Shown here one piece after another: positions 11,782 through 23,130 of a stretch of DNA of 64,000 bases. Each line of letters starts with the position of its first letter. Position 1 is the stretch's first letter. A program made the position numbers and the translations under genes. The notes below the pieces were generated by a model. The model saw only the letters and a program-made list of their open reading frames with translations. It searched no databases and was not told where the DNA came from. Origin of the DNA: Chlamydoabsidia padenii. Lineage: Eukaryota > Mucoromycota > Mucoromycetes > Mucorales > Cunninghamellaceae. Location of the stretch: the NCBI GenBank assembly GCA_025330725.1, contig JAIWND010000004.1:868001-932000 (forward strand), given 5' to 3'.

Positions 11782-12910
11782 CTACACCATTTCTAAAGTA
11801 ATCTTTTCCAATATGATAGCTTGTACTTCATCCAGTATAGCAGGCAGACGATCCATATCCATTTGTATGACTTTATAGGTTGGTTGATTAGACTTTTGAA
11901 GGATTTCATTGGTATTCAACAAATGATCTTGCCAAACACGCATCCGATCGACGAGTTTTCCATCCTTATCCAGACTAGAATAGGGACCTTGTTCAACCAA
12001 TCCTTGATGATCTGTTTTGTCAGGAATGATTAATAATAAAGGCATTACTATAGGTCGTTTTTGTTGATCTGTGGAATCCTGTAGTCTATGTAATAGTCGA
12101 TGATCCACCAGGTCACCCTCGATAATCACTGATTTTCCGTCCGAGATAGATTTACAAACATCCGTATCAAGTCCTACAAAGAATAGAGTGAGTGGTCAAA
12201 AAAAAAAAAAAGGATTATCTTACCTTGGCAGACTAATTGACATTCTTGACTCATGGTATCCACAAACGTTTGATCACAACCATCACTCTTTTCCCACAGT
12301 CTTGGAGGTGTCACACCACTATATATATATATATATGTAAATAAATACAAAAAAGGTTGAGTATGTTTTGCTTTTATGGATAGTTGGTTGTTACTTACTC
12401 GATAATGGTATGCATCAGATCATAAATGACGTCTGTTTTCAACACCGAAGATAGATTCAATCTTTCAGATAACCGAGTGGCCATTGTAGATTTCCCAGTC
12501 AAGCCGGTCCCCGCCAAAAGAATCACAAGAGGAATACGTTGATGATGGAAACTATAGAAGCCATAACAGAGTTAGTAGTTAATGTGATTCATTTAACGGT
12601 CTTACTTTGACATTGTCTTGTACCATTGAATGTGAATAGACCCATAACCATGTTGTTCAATCAAAGCAAAGAGCTCCCGTTGAAGGTCTTGTTGTGATAC
12701 ATCCAGTTGTCCTTTATCTACTAATTGTTTCTTCAAATCCAGCGCCATCCGAAGAGCATGAGAGTAGTTGATTTGGGCGGCGGTGAGCATTCGACAGAGA
12801 ATGAATCGTGAGAGGACATAATAATGTTGATCGGAGAGGTGGACGCGCACCTTGACAAAGTCGTATTTGGAAGCCGAGTTTTTCTGACTCGTGAGACTCT
12901 TTTCAGCCAT
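11782..12910 (-). CDS. P-loop kinase-like protein related to plant LPA1 and 2-phosphoglycerate kinase, 314 aa
   Basis: Four minus-strand exons: complement(12606..12910), (12399..12551), (12224..12318), (11782..12173). The first ~100 residues carry KYDFVKVRVHLSDQHYYVLSRFILCRML and a LLVDKGQLDVSQ-like helix pair, which match the N-terminal module of plant LOW PHYTIC ACID 1 homologues. Next comes FHHQRIPLVILLAGTGLTGKST, a Walker A motif (GxxxxGKST), then LKTDVIYDLMHT, with the Asp expected of a Walker B or phosphoacceptor loop. After that come VIIEGDLVD and a C-terminal region resembling archaeal 2-phosphoglycerate kinase. In plants this family affects inositol-phosphate/phytate levels; the reaction in fungi is not known to me. 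The start is the ATG of MAEKSL; an upstream in-frame ATG at 12943 would add eleven Cys-rich residues and is less likely. Confidence 0.85.
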
Positions 12911-13238
12911 TATGCATCCTGAGACACACACACACGCACACAAAAGATAAAGAGAGAGTCAGGAGAATGAAAGGGGAAGAAAAAAAAAAAGGAAAAAGGG
13001 AGATTTTTTTTTCTTTTTCATGTTTTTTTTTTTATTCTTCCCGCTATTAGAGCGCCGATTCAATATTTCCCCGTCAATAAACTTCCCAACCCCGAGATCC
13101 ATCTACCCCTGAGCTTATGCAGCACCACCTATCTCTCTTTCTTTTTTTTTTTTTTTTTTTTTTCATTTAAAAAAGATACAGTAATTTCAAGAAAAAGAAA
13201 GATGCATCTTTCTTTATTTCATATTCATATTTACATTG
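12911..13238. other. Divergent promoter region
   Basis: The region lies between the start codons of the LPA1-like gene (minus) and the LEA2-like gene (plus). It holds (CA)n, several poly-T/poly-A tracts, and near 13053 a degenerate GCGCCGATTCAATATTT string resembling the recurrent element. No coding signal. Confidence 0.6.
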
Positions 13239-14652
13239 ATGGACGACAAACCCGATTACCCTCGATTCTATCACCTTGATCAACGAAGAATATCCACTCT
13301 TGTGACCAATGAACCTTCACCCTATCAGACTCCAATACAAGAAAAACTTCAATATCAGCCACTGGAGCAATCACAGATACCTCGATTATCTATTGCAGAG
13401 AGATTCATGACCTCCACACCTGGGGATACTGTTACTCACAATAAGAAACCCTTCCATACAACCAATGAAATGGTTCAACGGCAAGAACAAACCATTCATC
13501 ATCCATCATTGCCTTTTAGTAAGTTATGTCCTTTTTTTTTTCTTTACATACGCCTTCACAACCTCCTGACATATTAGCATTGAAATCCTCTTTCTTATAT
13601 GTATGACATCTTTAAGGAGAGATGATAATGCTGGCTTTTTCAAATCCCGACATTTATAATTGGATATGCATACTCACCCACTTTTTTTTTTTTTTTTTTT
13701 TTCTTCTTTCTCTTTTTTTTATCTAGCCCCGTCTGACAATATAAATCGTAATAAAAATGCTTCTACATTACCACATCACAACGAAGACGACAGATTATCA
13801 CCGACAACTTTGAAACAACCTATTTCATCAAAACAACATGGCAGCAAAAGATTATCGAGACGATACGACGAAGAATCTCAAGGACGACTGGAAAACGATC
13901 ACCCTATAAAATTTACAACAACAACAACAACAACAACAACAGTCCTCAAAACCACTGGAACAGAAACGAGTTTCAGTGGCGATAGTATCCAACATGAAGA
14001 AAAAGCCCTTGCAACAAACTGGCATAGCATGACCCCACAAAACAACAAAGAAAGCACCCCATCTCAAGAAGGGTTTTGGTACTGTCACCGTGGCTGTCTC
14101 TTACTATGTCTCTTCTTCTTCATCCTTGTCTTTGGATTTTTACTCTTCTTGGTATGGCCCCGAGTGCCTCTGCTCCGAATCGAAGGCGCCAGTGTGGTCT
14201 CACCAGTGGAAATCGTGCAAACACAACAAGGATGGATGGAAAATGTGATGTTTACAACCAGCTGGCTCGTGAATGTAACGGTGGACAATCGACAGAATTA
14301 TATTCCGACTCGACTCAACAAGGTACAAGTGATCGTAAAGGATGCGGTTACTAATGCTCTGGTGGGAAAAGGATCGCACTATGATGGTGGGGGTGATTCG
14401 ATGGATTTGGTGCTGATGGATGGGATCTCGACCGTGTCCCTGTTGGTCACAGTCAATTATCAAGCAAGAGATATGTCGGATACCACATTTTTGGATTTGG
14501 TCCATGCTTGCCATCGAAATGCCAATGATCCACCGTCTTCGTTGCCATTACACTTTTGGATTACACTCTATATGTTTGGATTTGATTGGTTAGGGTTTAC
14601 TCCGACTATCATTGCTACTCCCGCCTCAAGTGGGTTTTTTTGTCCTGTGTGA
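13239..14652 (+). CDS. Single-pass membrane protein with LEA2-like extracytosolic domain, 401 aa
   Basis: Two exons, 13239-13518 and 13727-14652, joined in phase 1. The first ~190 residues are hydrophilic and low-complexity, including a Thr run and basic patches. A single strong membrane segment follows (CLLLCLFFFILVFGFLLFLVW), then RVPLLRIEGASVV and a ~150-residue beta-rich part in which ...SWLVNVTVDNRQNYIPTRLNKVQVIV is typical of the LEA_2/WHy fold. This gives a type II topology: disordered cytosolic tail, membrane anchor, LEA2 domain outside the cytosol or in the vacuole/ER lumen. Related proteins are anchored on fungal vacuoles or plasma membranes, but a specific role is not assigned. The 208-nt intron is long for this window and contains a CGGGATTT element. 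Confidence 0.75.
13642..13649 (-). promoter_or_regulatory. CGGGATTT element inside intron
   Basis: Reads CGGGATTTGAAAAA on the minus strand. It lies in intron 1 of the LEA2-like gene, ~80 bp upstream of its second exon. Confidence 0.5.
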
Positions 14653-14948
14653 TGATGGTTGTCTGTGCACTTTGGATATTCTTTGTATACTAATTATTTT
14701 ATTCTATTCTATCATACACCACTCCTCCTTATTTACTTGCATAGTTAGTTGTTAGTCTTGTGATATACTTCATTACCTTTGACAAATAAAATAGTGATAT
14801 CTTTTACCCCTTCTCTCCTTACTTATCTTTACATACATTCCTTCTATTTACTGTGTTATGGAAGAAGATCCTTTAACTTTATTAATAAACACACTTGAAA
14901 TAAAAACATGGTATTGGTTCTTGCATTGATGAAAAATGGGGGTTGTGT

Positions 14949-14956
14949 CGGGATTT
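14949..14956 (+). promoter_or_regulatory. CGGGATTT element
   Basis: GTCGGGATTTGAATAT in the spacer, ~770 bp upstream of the DUF3020 gene start. Confidence 0.5.
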
Positions 14957-15625
14957 GAATATCCATATACGGACCTCTTGCATAAATGTCAGTATAACCC
15001 CAACAGCAAGTATGCCAACATGTATTCAACAGGCACGATGTACCTTTTTGCTCCATATTATCCTAAAAATATCTCCTTCCATTTCGACCGCCGTGTGTAT
15101 AAAAACCAAAGCCCCACCATTATTAACCACAATATAATACCTTGTGAAGTATACAAGTCTTTATTAAAACAGTAAACTAATATTGGAAGGAGGGAGATCT
15201 AAACTAGTAATATCTACATAATAACCACTACATGATCTTTCTCGAGTAAAAGGAGTTCGTTTTGGCAACAAGCACCATCAACTCTTTCCTTTCATTCCAG
15301 AGATATCCATCTATTCTATTCTATTCTACTTATTCAAAGAAGTGTCGTCAGTTGGTTGGTTCTACTGTATGTGTTGTTCCAGTCATTACCCTACAATAAT
15401 TTAAATAAGACGAAAAGTTATTTCACACTGTTTTAATTTCAATAATTGTCACAGGTGCCGCAAACCTATCTTAACTAATCAAACCCTCGTATTCTTCTTA
15501 CCTATATGATCACAATGGATTACTAATTCTTTCCACCATCAGGTGAGAGGGAAAGAAGAAAAAAAAGATGGTGCGCCATGTTTGAGAGAAAGATTTTTTG
15601 ATTGGCCCACAAAGCCCCATTTTTA

Positions 15626-15633
15626 AAATCCCG
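15626..15633 (-). promoter_or_regulatory. CGGGATTT element
   Basis: AAAATCCCGTC on the plus strand, ending ~90 bp upstream of the DUF3020 start codon, so in a proximal promoter position. Confidence 0.55.
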
Positions 15634-15722
15634 TCTCGTTGGCTTACTTGAGTTTTTTTTTTTTTCCCTCCCTCTCTCTCTCTTTTTTGTCTTTATTTAC
15701 TTTTTAGAAAACTACAACGATC

Positions 15723-17238
15723 ATGGCTGACGGTCTTATTGAACAAGAACGTTCCGAAAGTGTAACTTCTCCAGCGCCAACAATAAAGACAGAAATCGAA
15801 ACTGCTGTACCGCCACTGACCACCTCCACCTCCACCTCCTCCGACTGTGACAGTGCCGCAACCGTCACCAATATTGAACAACGAAATAGTCCCTCCACTG
15901 TGACTAGTCAAGAATACCAACAACAATTGCACGAAGCTATCATGGCTTTCGACAGTCACGGATTATCACAAAACCTGATGGCAGCTATGGCGGCAGCTGT
16001 AGGTGTTCCTCCTCCATCTTCTACATTACAACATTCATTAACTCATCATCATCCCCAACCAATTGAACACCCACCACCACCTCGAAAAGACATTGACTTT
16101 GCCAAACGGGAAAGTATCAGAATTGCTAATCGGGAACGGAAAAAGAAATGGAGAATACACAACGAAGAACGAAGTAAGTAACGGAACATACATGGGCAGC
16201 GGGCATTACTTTTAACTCACACCACTTGACTTTATTTTTCCATAGACAAGGACAATGATCTCAGATGTCGGGTCAATAAACGGGCGACTAAACTATTTGG
16301 AACCGAAGAAAGCGAAGGAAAAACTCTATGGGCCAAAGAAGAATTCAGGAAACGCCGGGAAAAACGACAAGAAAAAGAACGGCGAAAGGATGTGGTGAAC
16401 AATGTTCTCAGTGCACCTCACACATCATCAGCAACCACAACACCACCACCACCGTCGTCGTCGTCATCCAATACAATGTTATCTCAACAAGTAGCAGCTA
16501 TCGATGATTTGGCTCAATCTTTTGCCGCCTACCCATCTGTATTCGATGCATCAAAACTATTGGAAATCCCCTCTGATTTACAAAGACATCTTTTAGAACA
16601 ATTGAATTTGGTAAGAAGTGGATTGAATGAAAAATTTAAATGATACTAACACCTTTATCATTTTATTGTCCTAGGCTCTTACCAACAGCAAACTTCCCAC
16701 TTCTATTGATTATGGCCAGCCTAGTAATGATTTGACCGGATCGATTGGTGCAACTGATTCATCCAGCCTACGTACTTCATCGGATACAGCGGCTGAAGTG
16801 GCAGCAGCAGCAGCAGCGGAATTATTGGTGGCAACTGCAACAACCATATCTGAACCATTAATATCAACATCATCATCGTCTCCACCACCACCACCACCAC
16901 CTTCACTACTACAATCATCACCATCGACGGCAATGGAACTGGATGAACCAACAACTGGATCACCAAATATCAACAACAACACTATGGAAACGGAAAAGGA
17001 TGACACCAACAGTAGTGATAGTAGTACTCATTCACTGGAGAGTAATGTCGAAACAATAAACCAACATCCATCAACAAGTGCTACTAGTGAAGGACAAGAT
17101 GCCAAAAACAATAAACAGGAATACCCAATGGACGCCGTACTGACACTGATGCAATTGAATGCTGGTAAGTTGGGATTCTCCATTGTTTGTTTGTTTGTTT
17201 GTTTTTTTAACTCTTCTTTTATAGGCTGGAAGAAATAA
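15723..17238 (+). CDS. DUF3020-domain nuclear-type protein, 439 aa
   Basis: Four exons: 15723-16173, 16246-16610, 16675-17164 and a 14-nt last coding exon 17225-17238 (encoding the rest of AGWKK then TAA). Residues ~125-205 form a strongly basic helical block: RESIRIANRERKKKWR, then NEERNKDNDLRCRVNKRA, then a TKLFG turn and EEFRKRREKRQEKERRKD. This matches the fungal DUF3020 domain. The flanks are low-complexity: His/Pro/Thr-rich before it, and Ala, Ser, Pro and Asp/Glu-rich after it. The composition suggests a nuclear RNA- or DNA-associated factor, which is inference only; the domain has no assigned biochemical activity that I know of. A proximal CGGGATTT element lies at 15626. Confidence 0.82.
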
Positions 17239-17672
17239 ACCGATCTTCCCTTTGGATATCAATAGTTTTTTTTTTATTTATCACCCTATCTTGTCTGTTT
17301 AATATAGTTGATACTAGTTTGTTTTGAAAAGTAACAATAAAAAAATAATTAAAAACTCCCTTAGTAATGTGTATGTGGTTTGTGTGATTATGCTGGTTGG
17401 ATCTTGCATGAACTGGTCCTATTCGGCATATACAAGATCCTCCCCTTTTTATTTTTTTATACAGTCATCTAGTATGACTTGCTCAAACAATGATGATTGC
17501 CTTACCTCTATTTTGTATTGAAGCCCAGGGAACGACATAGAAGGTCCTGCGACACCACTTACGTGTCGCTTTCCTTGATTGACGAAAAGCGGCGGCGTTT
17601 TAATTTTTGAATTAAAGGCACAGGGCTTCCTCTGCATTTCTTTTCCTTTTTTTTTTGTTTCCAAAACACATA
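17239..17672. other. Spacer between DUF3020 and PPPDE genes
   Basis: AT-rich 3' flank, then a promoter with GCGGCGGCGTTTTAATTTTTGAA near 17590, a variant of the recurrent element ~80 bp before the next ATG, followed by a poly-T tract. No gene seen. Confidence 0.6.
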
Positions 17673-20095
17673 ATGTCGGGTGAATCAGTCAAGGTTTATT
17701 TATATGATCTATCTCAAGGAATGGCAAAACAAATGTCCATGTCTCTTACTGGCAAACAAATAGGTACGAATAATACAGTATACCATTGTATCCTTCAAAC
17801 TCACTTTTACTATTTAGATGGTATATGGCATACGTCCGTAGTCGTTTATGGGCAAGAATTCTATTTTGGTCAAGGTATCCTTGTTGACAACCCAGGTAAA
17901 ACATTCATATCCAAAACAATATATATATATATATATACAATCTAGTACTAATATACTCTTCATTACACGGAATGATAAAGGGACAACGCATCATGGCCAA
18001 CCACTAGAAATCATTGACATGGGGTTAACGTATCTGCCAAGGGAGGTATTCTTGGAATATATTGACAGTCAAAGATCTGTGTATACGTAAGTATAGAAGG
18101 ACCCTATCAACCAAATAGCTTACTAACTCAACATGGGCCCTTTTTTTTTTCTTTTTTTTTATTTGGGATAGGGCGGAAAAATATCATCTATTGGACTTTA
18201 ACTGCAACACATTTAGCAACGATGTATGTCAATTCCTAACTGGCTCAAGTATTCCCAACCACATTACTGACTTGCCAGCTGAATTCTTGCGCACGTAAGG
18301 ACAATGATATATAAAAAAGAGTAGTTGTACAACGATAGACTAACCCTTCTCTCTCTCTCTCTCTTTTTTTTTTTTTTTAGCCCATTTGGACAATCCATCT
18401 TACCAATGATTGAAAGTATGTTTGGTCAATCAACTTTGCGATCCTCAACAACACCCACCTCGACACCTCAACCAAATGCAGACTCATTGGCCCTGTTACA
18501 AGGCATCTCTTCCTCGGCCCTTTCCGGTGCCCCTTCTTCTGTCTCTCAACAATCAGTCCAAAGAGTCGATAATGTAACGACACTTGATAAGCTAATCAAC
18601 ACCTATCCTGCTGTTACTGTCTTCTTCACCTCTGCCTCCTGTCCACCTTGTCGTGTTATCAAACCTGATTTTGAACAACTCATCAAGGATAAAAATCAAG
18701 ACACTGCTTCTCTTCGTATTCTGGGCGTGATTGTGGATACATCCATTGCATTTGATGCTGGGGCCAAATATCAAGTACGCTCTACTCCAACTTTTATGTT
18801 CTTTCATAATGGTCAAAAGGTAAACTATTCTCATACACACAAACATAATCTTTATTTTGCTAACTCTGGAATCTCCTCCTTTTAGATGTCTCAATTTAGT
18901 GGTGCCAACTTTGCAGAACTGAAAAGTTCGGTTGATCTACTATTATTCACTGCTTATCCACGTAAATACGAAGAAGAAGAAGAAAATATTATAGGATGAG
19001 GTGAACTAACCTATTATCTCAATCATATAGCACATCCTCATCGAAAAGTAAATCTGCGTCAAGTCTGTAAAGCAACCAACTCTCCTATCTTGTATGATAA
19101 CATTGGTAAACTCGATCTTATCGTCAGCAAACTAAAGTCTTACCTGGAAGAAGAAGATATCCATCTGACCGAACAACAAACCGACACTTTGAACAAAGCA
19201 AAAGAAGCTCTACTCGATAAAAAAGATGGACGGGTTGATATGAATCATTGGCAAGATCTACTAGGTAGAATGGAAAAGAATCTGTATATAATAAAAGTGA
19301 TCTTACATTTTTATTCATCTCATAGATACATTGACACCGAAGCTTACAACAGAACATCAATTCCCTTTGTTGGACATATCAAGATCTCTTGTTTTGACAA
19401 AAGATGCAGGAAACTACTATACATCCAACTGTAAGTACCTCCCCCCCAAGATACTTTAACACATAAACTAACTGACCTCTTCCACATATATTACGTTATT
19501 AGTTACCGGGCTTGCTAAATTAATGGATACGATACATGATGAACTAGAATCAACCGGCAAAGAAGCACCAAAAGCAACATGGATGATGATCTTACGATTG
19601 GCATGCAACCTATTCGCCCATCCTGTCCTTGTCACCACTTACTTTACCTCACATCTCGCCTCATCTTACCGAGCCAATCTAACTCAGCTCCTGATCACTA
19701 GTTTACTCGCCCCTGACACCCAAGTACGACAAACCGCCGCCTCTCTCGCCTTTAACTGCAGCACCCGCGTCATGGCGGAACGACTGGAAAAAGAAAAAGA
19801 AAACACTGCGACGGAAGACGATGATGATTGGCAAGTGGAGGTGGTTAGTGCCGTGATGGATGCCCTCAGTAAAGAAACCGATCAAGATATCACTCACAGA
19901 TTACTGGTCTGTATTTCGAAATTCCTCTTCTTGGCTCCCTCTGATAGCTCGCTCCCTGATCTCCTCTCGGCATTGGATATCCGCGGTGTCCTGGACAGTA
20001 AAAAGAGTGACTCGATTATCACCACTACCTCCGTATTGGAATTGGCTCGTGATGTCAATTTGATGATTGAAAAAAGCCTAGCGGATAGAGAGTAG
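17673..20095 (+). CDS. PPPDE (DeSI-type) peptidase fused to thioredoxin and PUL domains, 614 aa
   Basis: Nine exons: 17673-17763, 17818-17895, 17981-18086, 18172-18294, 18381-18819, 18886-18961, 19031-19264, 19326-19430, 19503-20095. The N-terminal ~140 residues form a PPPDE cysteine-peptidase domain: [13 protein letters not shown], catalytic His in [17 protein letters not shown], and catalytic Cys in [18 protein letters not shown], followed by [14 protein letters not shown] linker leads to a thioredoxin domain with the redox motif [15 protein letters not shown] and the cis-Pro loop [10 protein letters not shown]. The C-terminal ~280 residues are alpha-helical repeats matching the PUL domain ([11 protein letters not shown]...; SLAFNCS). 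PPPDE enzymes remove SUMO or ubiquitin, and PUL domains bind Cdc48/p97. A role in Cdc48-linked deconjugation is therefore a reasonable inference. All catalytic residues are present. Confidence 0.92.
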
Positions 20096-20744
20096 TATAT
20101 AGAATAGATCATACTTGGTTTTAAATCCCTTTTTATGTCTTTTACTCTATAAATAACTAATAAACTGATTCATATATATAATAATAAAACAAAATGACTT
20201 TTTACATGACTATATTTGGGGACTCTATTACAAAACAAGGCCGTGAGAGTGGGTTCGTCCAATCAAGAAATTCATGCAGAATCTGATTTTGAAATGTTGA
20301 TCCCGACACTGAGCGAGGAAATGTTGGGCACGAAGTTGAGCGTAGAATTGGAGGAGTACGCAATGTATTTATATGTACATAATTTACATGATTTAAATCA
20401 TGACACATCATGGATTTTTTTTTTTTTCAAACGTGAATTAATGGTTGTATAGCTAGCTCTGACCAAGAAAGGATGTGGTTCAGTATCAGCTAACACCGAC
20501 AGAGCGGCATTTCAATTTTGTGAAGATCATGCAGCTTAAAAGTTCGTTTTGTTTAACAAGGTGCCGAACCAGGCTATTTACAACCGATCAGGTCATCATA
20601 CATAATCAAATTACTTGAATACATTGTTTTTTATTGATATAAAATAATGAAGATAAAAAACTATGGAGGTAAAACAGGGAGGGGGAAGCTATGCTAATGG
20701 GAGTAAAGGAGAATGTTGTGAAGGGAAGGGAAAAGATGATTAGT
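20096..20744. other. Spacer between convergent PPPDE and CCT7 genes
   Basis: 650 bp of 3' flank for both genes. It contains a short reading frame with a GDSL-esterase-like motif (entered separately) and a loose GAGCGGCATTTCAATTT variant of the recurrent element near 20500. Otherwise nothing. Confidence 0.55.
20194..20286 (+). pseudogene. Possible remnant of a GDSL esterase first exon
   Basis: A 30-codon frame beginning with ATG reads MTFYMTIFGDSITKQG and then stops. FGDSIT with a hydrophobic lead is the block-I nucleophile motif of GDSL/SGNH esterases such as Iah1. I could not extend it by splicing to blocks II-V in the following 400 bp, so it is either a relic or a chance match. Low confidence. 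Confidence 0.25.
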
Positions 20745-22834
20745 CTAGCGTCTTGGCATTCCACGGCCACGGCCACCACCACCACGAGGCATTTGTCCAC
20801 CGGCACCAGGTTGTTCACTAGCCTTGTTCTTGATAGTTTCATCCACTGATAGAATCAAACAAGCAGCTTCAGCAGCAGCGGCAATAGCATTTGTCTTGAC
20901 CAAAGCAGGTTCCCATACGAATGCAGCAAAATTATCAGTGATCGTTTCATTGTTGATATCCACACCATACCAGGTTCCACCTTCTTGTGCGTGTTTCATT
21001 CGAAGACGATTCAGGATATCGGTAGCATCAAAACCAGCATTGTCACAAAGTTGGCGGGGAATCACTTCCAAAGCTTTTGCAAAGGCACCGATAATTAATT
21101 GTTGTTTGCCTTCGATTGTTCGTGAGTGTACTCGTAGATATTTCGAGATTTCCATTTCCGTGGCACCACCACCAGCCACCACAAGGTTGTTCTTGATCGC
21201 ACGGCGGACAATCATGATGGCATCATGTAAGGATCGTTCGACTTCGGCAATAAATTGTTCAGCACCACCACGGAGAATCAGTGTACATGTTTTGGCTTGA
21301 CTACAACCTTCAAAGATGTTGAATCGTTCGCCACCCACTTGCTTTTCTTCAAAAGAGTCACAGGTACCAAGATGTTCAGGACGCAAGTCGGTACAAGTAG
21401 ATTGCACAGCGCCACCCACAGCTTGAATCACACGGTCCATGTCGTCCTTGGCCACCCGTCCCGCACAAAAGATATCCCGATCAGCAAAGTATTGTGTCGC
21501 CAAATCACCAATAGGAAGCTTGGATAGCACCACTTTAGCACCGCTGGCAACGATGGCTTCAAGCTTTTGGAAGATAATTTGCCATTCAGCATCCACAATA
21601 GCCTGGTATTCTGATACTTGTTCCACACGTACTTCTGCATTATCCTTTTCCGCCTTCAATTCCAATTCCACGTTCAGACACAACAATTTGGGATTCTTGA
21701 ATGATTTGGGTTGTTGTTCAAAACCAGCATAGGAGAAGGTCTTCTTGAATGCCACACCATTGATCAACATGGATTCTTGCATAGCACCGCCAGGGACACG
21801 TTTAATACCAATCAAGCGTTCGTTGAGACTTTCCTGGTCCAAAGAGAGTACAGCATCCACAACCATCTTGGTGAAGAATTCTTGTTGAGAGTAGATCAGT
21901 TTGGATGACATGGCAGTAGCAGCACATTTAGATAAAAGATCACGGAATTCCCTATAGTAATATAATCAAGAGTTAGTTTCTTTTTTTTTTTTTGAGAGAG
22001 AGAGGGGGGGGATGCCACCCAGATAGATGGCAACCTTCCAAATCATTCCCCTCCCCACTTTTTTCATGTTTATTACTTACTCTTCATTGTTCTTGTCGAT
22101 TTTGACAGCGAGTTCCTTGACTTTGTTGATGGAGAGTCTGGCGGCATTTCGATATCCCCGAATGATGACATGTGGACTGACACCTTCTTCAATATAACCT
22201 TTGACTTCCTTCAAGAGTTCGCCAGCAAGAAGCACCACACTAGTTGTACCGTCACCAACTTCAGCGTCTTGAGACCGAGCAATGTCCACCAAAGTTTTTG
22301 CAGCAGGATGGACAATGTCAAGGAGTTTCATGATTGTAGCACCATCGTTGGAAATAGTGACCTGACCTAAAATAAAATAAAAAGCAGTAATAAGCGGAAG
22401 CTGTCAGTAAGAGAGCAAAGCAATTTCCCTCCCCCTTTTATTTTCATTTTAACGAGTGAAACTTACCACGACCATCCACCATAAGTTTATCCATGCCTCT
22501 AGGACCAAGTGTTGTTTTGACAGTATCGACCACGGCAGTACAGGCATTAATGTTTGATAAAAGTTGTCCTTTGCCTTGAGAGGTGTCAGTGCCTTCCTTT
22601 AGAAGGATGATTTGAGGTTGCTAGATAGCATCGTTAGTATATACATATATATAAGTATAAAATAAAGAAAGTTAGAATAAGTCAAAGAATCAAAAGACAT
22701 AATGCATCCAAGCACTTGGGCAAAAAACCGACTGAGCATACGCGTAAGAGTCACTTTCACTCAATGCAATAGTTGCTCTTCCTAACCCAAACAAGAATTT
22801 ACTGTTTGTTTTATATTTTCTTACTTACCATCAT
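20745..22834 (-). CDS. CCT7: T-complex protein 1 subunit eta (CCT7), cytosolic chaperonin
   Basis: Four minus-strand exons: complement(22829..22834), (22467..22620), (22081..22366), (20745..21951); 550 aa. The first coding exon is only ATGATG, giving MM before [16 protein letters not shown], which agrees with the MM start of animal CCT7. Group II chaperonin signatures are clear: [40 protein letters not shown] in the equatorial ATPase site, and [13 protein letters not shown] near the C-terminal equatorial part. The tail is Gly/Arg-rich ([12 protein letters not shown]). It is one of eight paralogous subunits of the ring that folds actin and tubulin. The gene is divergent from the Yrb2-like gene, sharing a 296-bp promoter region. 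Confidence 0.96.
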
Positions 22835-22998
22835 GTTTCGAGACATTATAGTGTCTGGATTTAGTCTGAATGAAGTGCTGGAGAGGAGGCGATCAGGGAT
22901 AGATGAAGAAGAAGAGAAGAATAATTTTCAAACTGACATTTTGACACTTTGTCATTTTCCACGTCACTTCGGTATTCAAATATGGGCACAAGATTTTG

Positions 22999-23006
22999 AA
23001 ATCCCG
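22999..23006 (-). promoter_or_regulatory. CGGGATTT element in shared promoter
   Basis: TTGAAATCCCGCCGCC on the plus strand, ~125 bp upstream of the Yrb2-like start and ~165 bp upstream of the CCT7 start. Confidence 0.6.
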
Positions 23007-23130
23007 CCGCCCAGTTTTTCTTTGGGTCGACAAAACACAACTTCCATTCTTGCTCTTCCTCAAATCCATCTTCGGTTTTTTGTTATATCGCTAACCTTTT
23101 GTGCGTAGAACAAAATCAATATAATACACA

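Larger units (their letters stand above)
14653..15722. other. Intergenic spacer before the DUF3020 gene
   Basis: About 1.07 kb with no credible gene. An ORF at 14936-15175 has no family features. Two strict copies of the recurrent element lie here, at 14949 and 15626. The final ~60 bp are a T/C-rich tract (poly-T then CTCTCT) directly before the next start codon, a common layout for promoters in this window. Confidence 0.6.

Noticed and set aside
13852..14088. Minus-strand ORF with Cys run inside the LEA2-like gene
   Set aside because: Shadow of the (ACA)n threonine-coding repeat on the other strand.
14936..15175. 79-codon plus-strand ORF
   Set aside because: AT-rich, no splice or domain support, opposite-strand ORF equally long.
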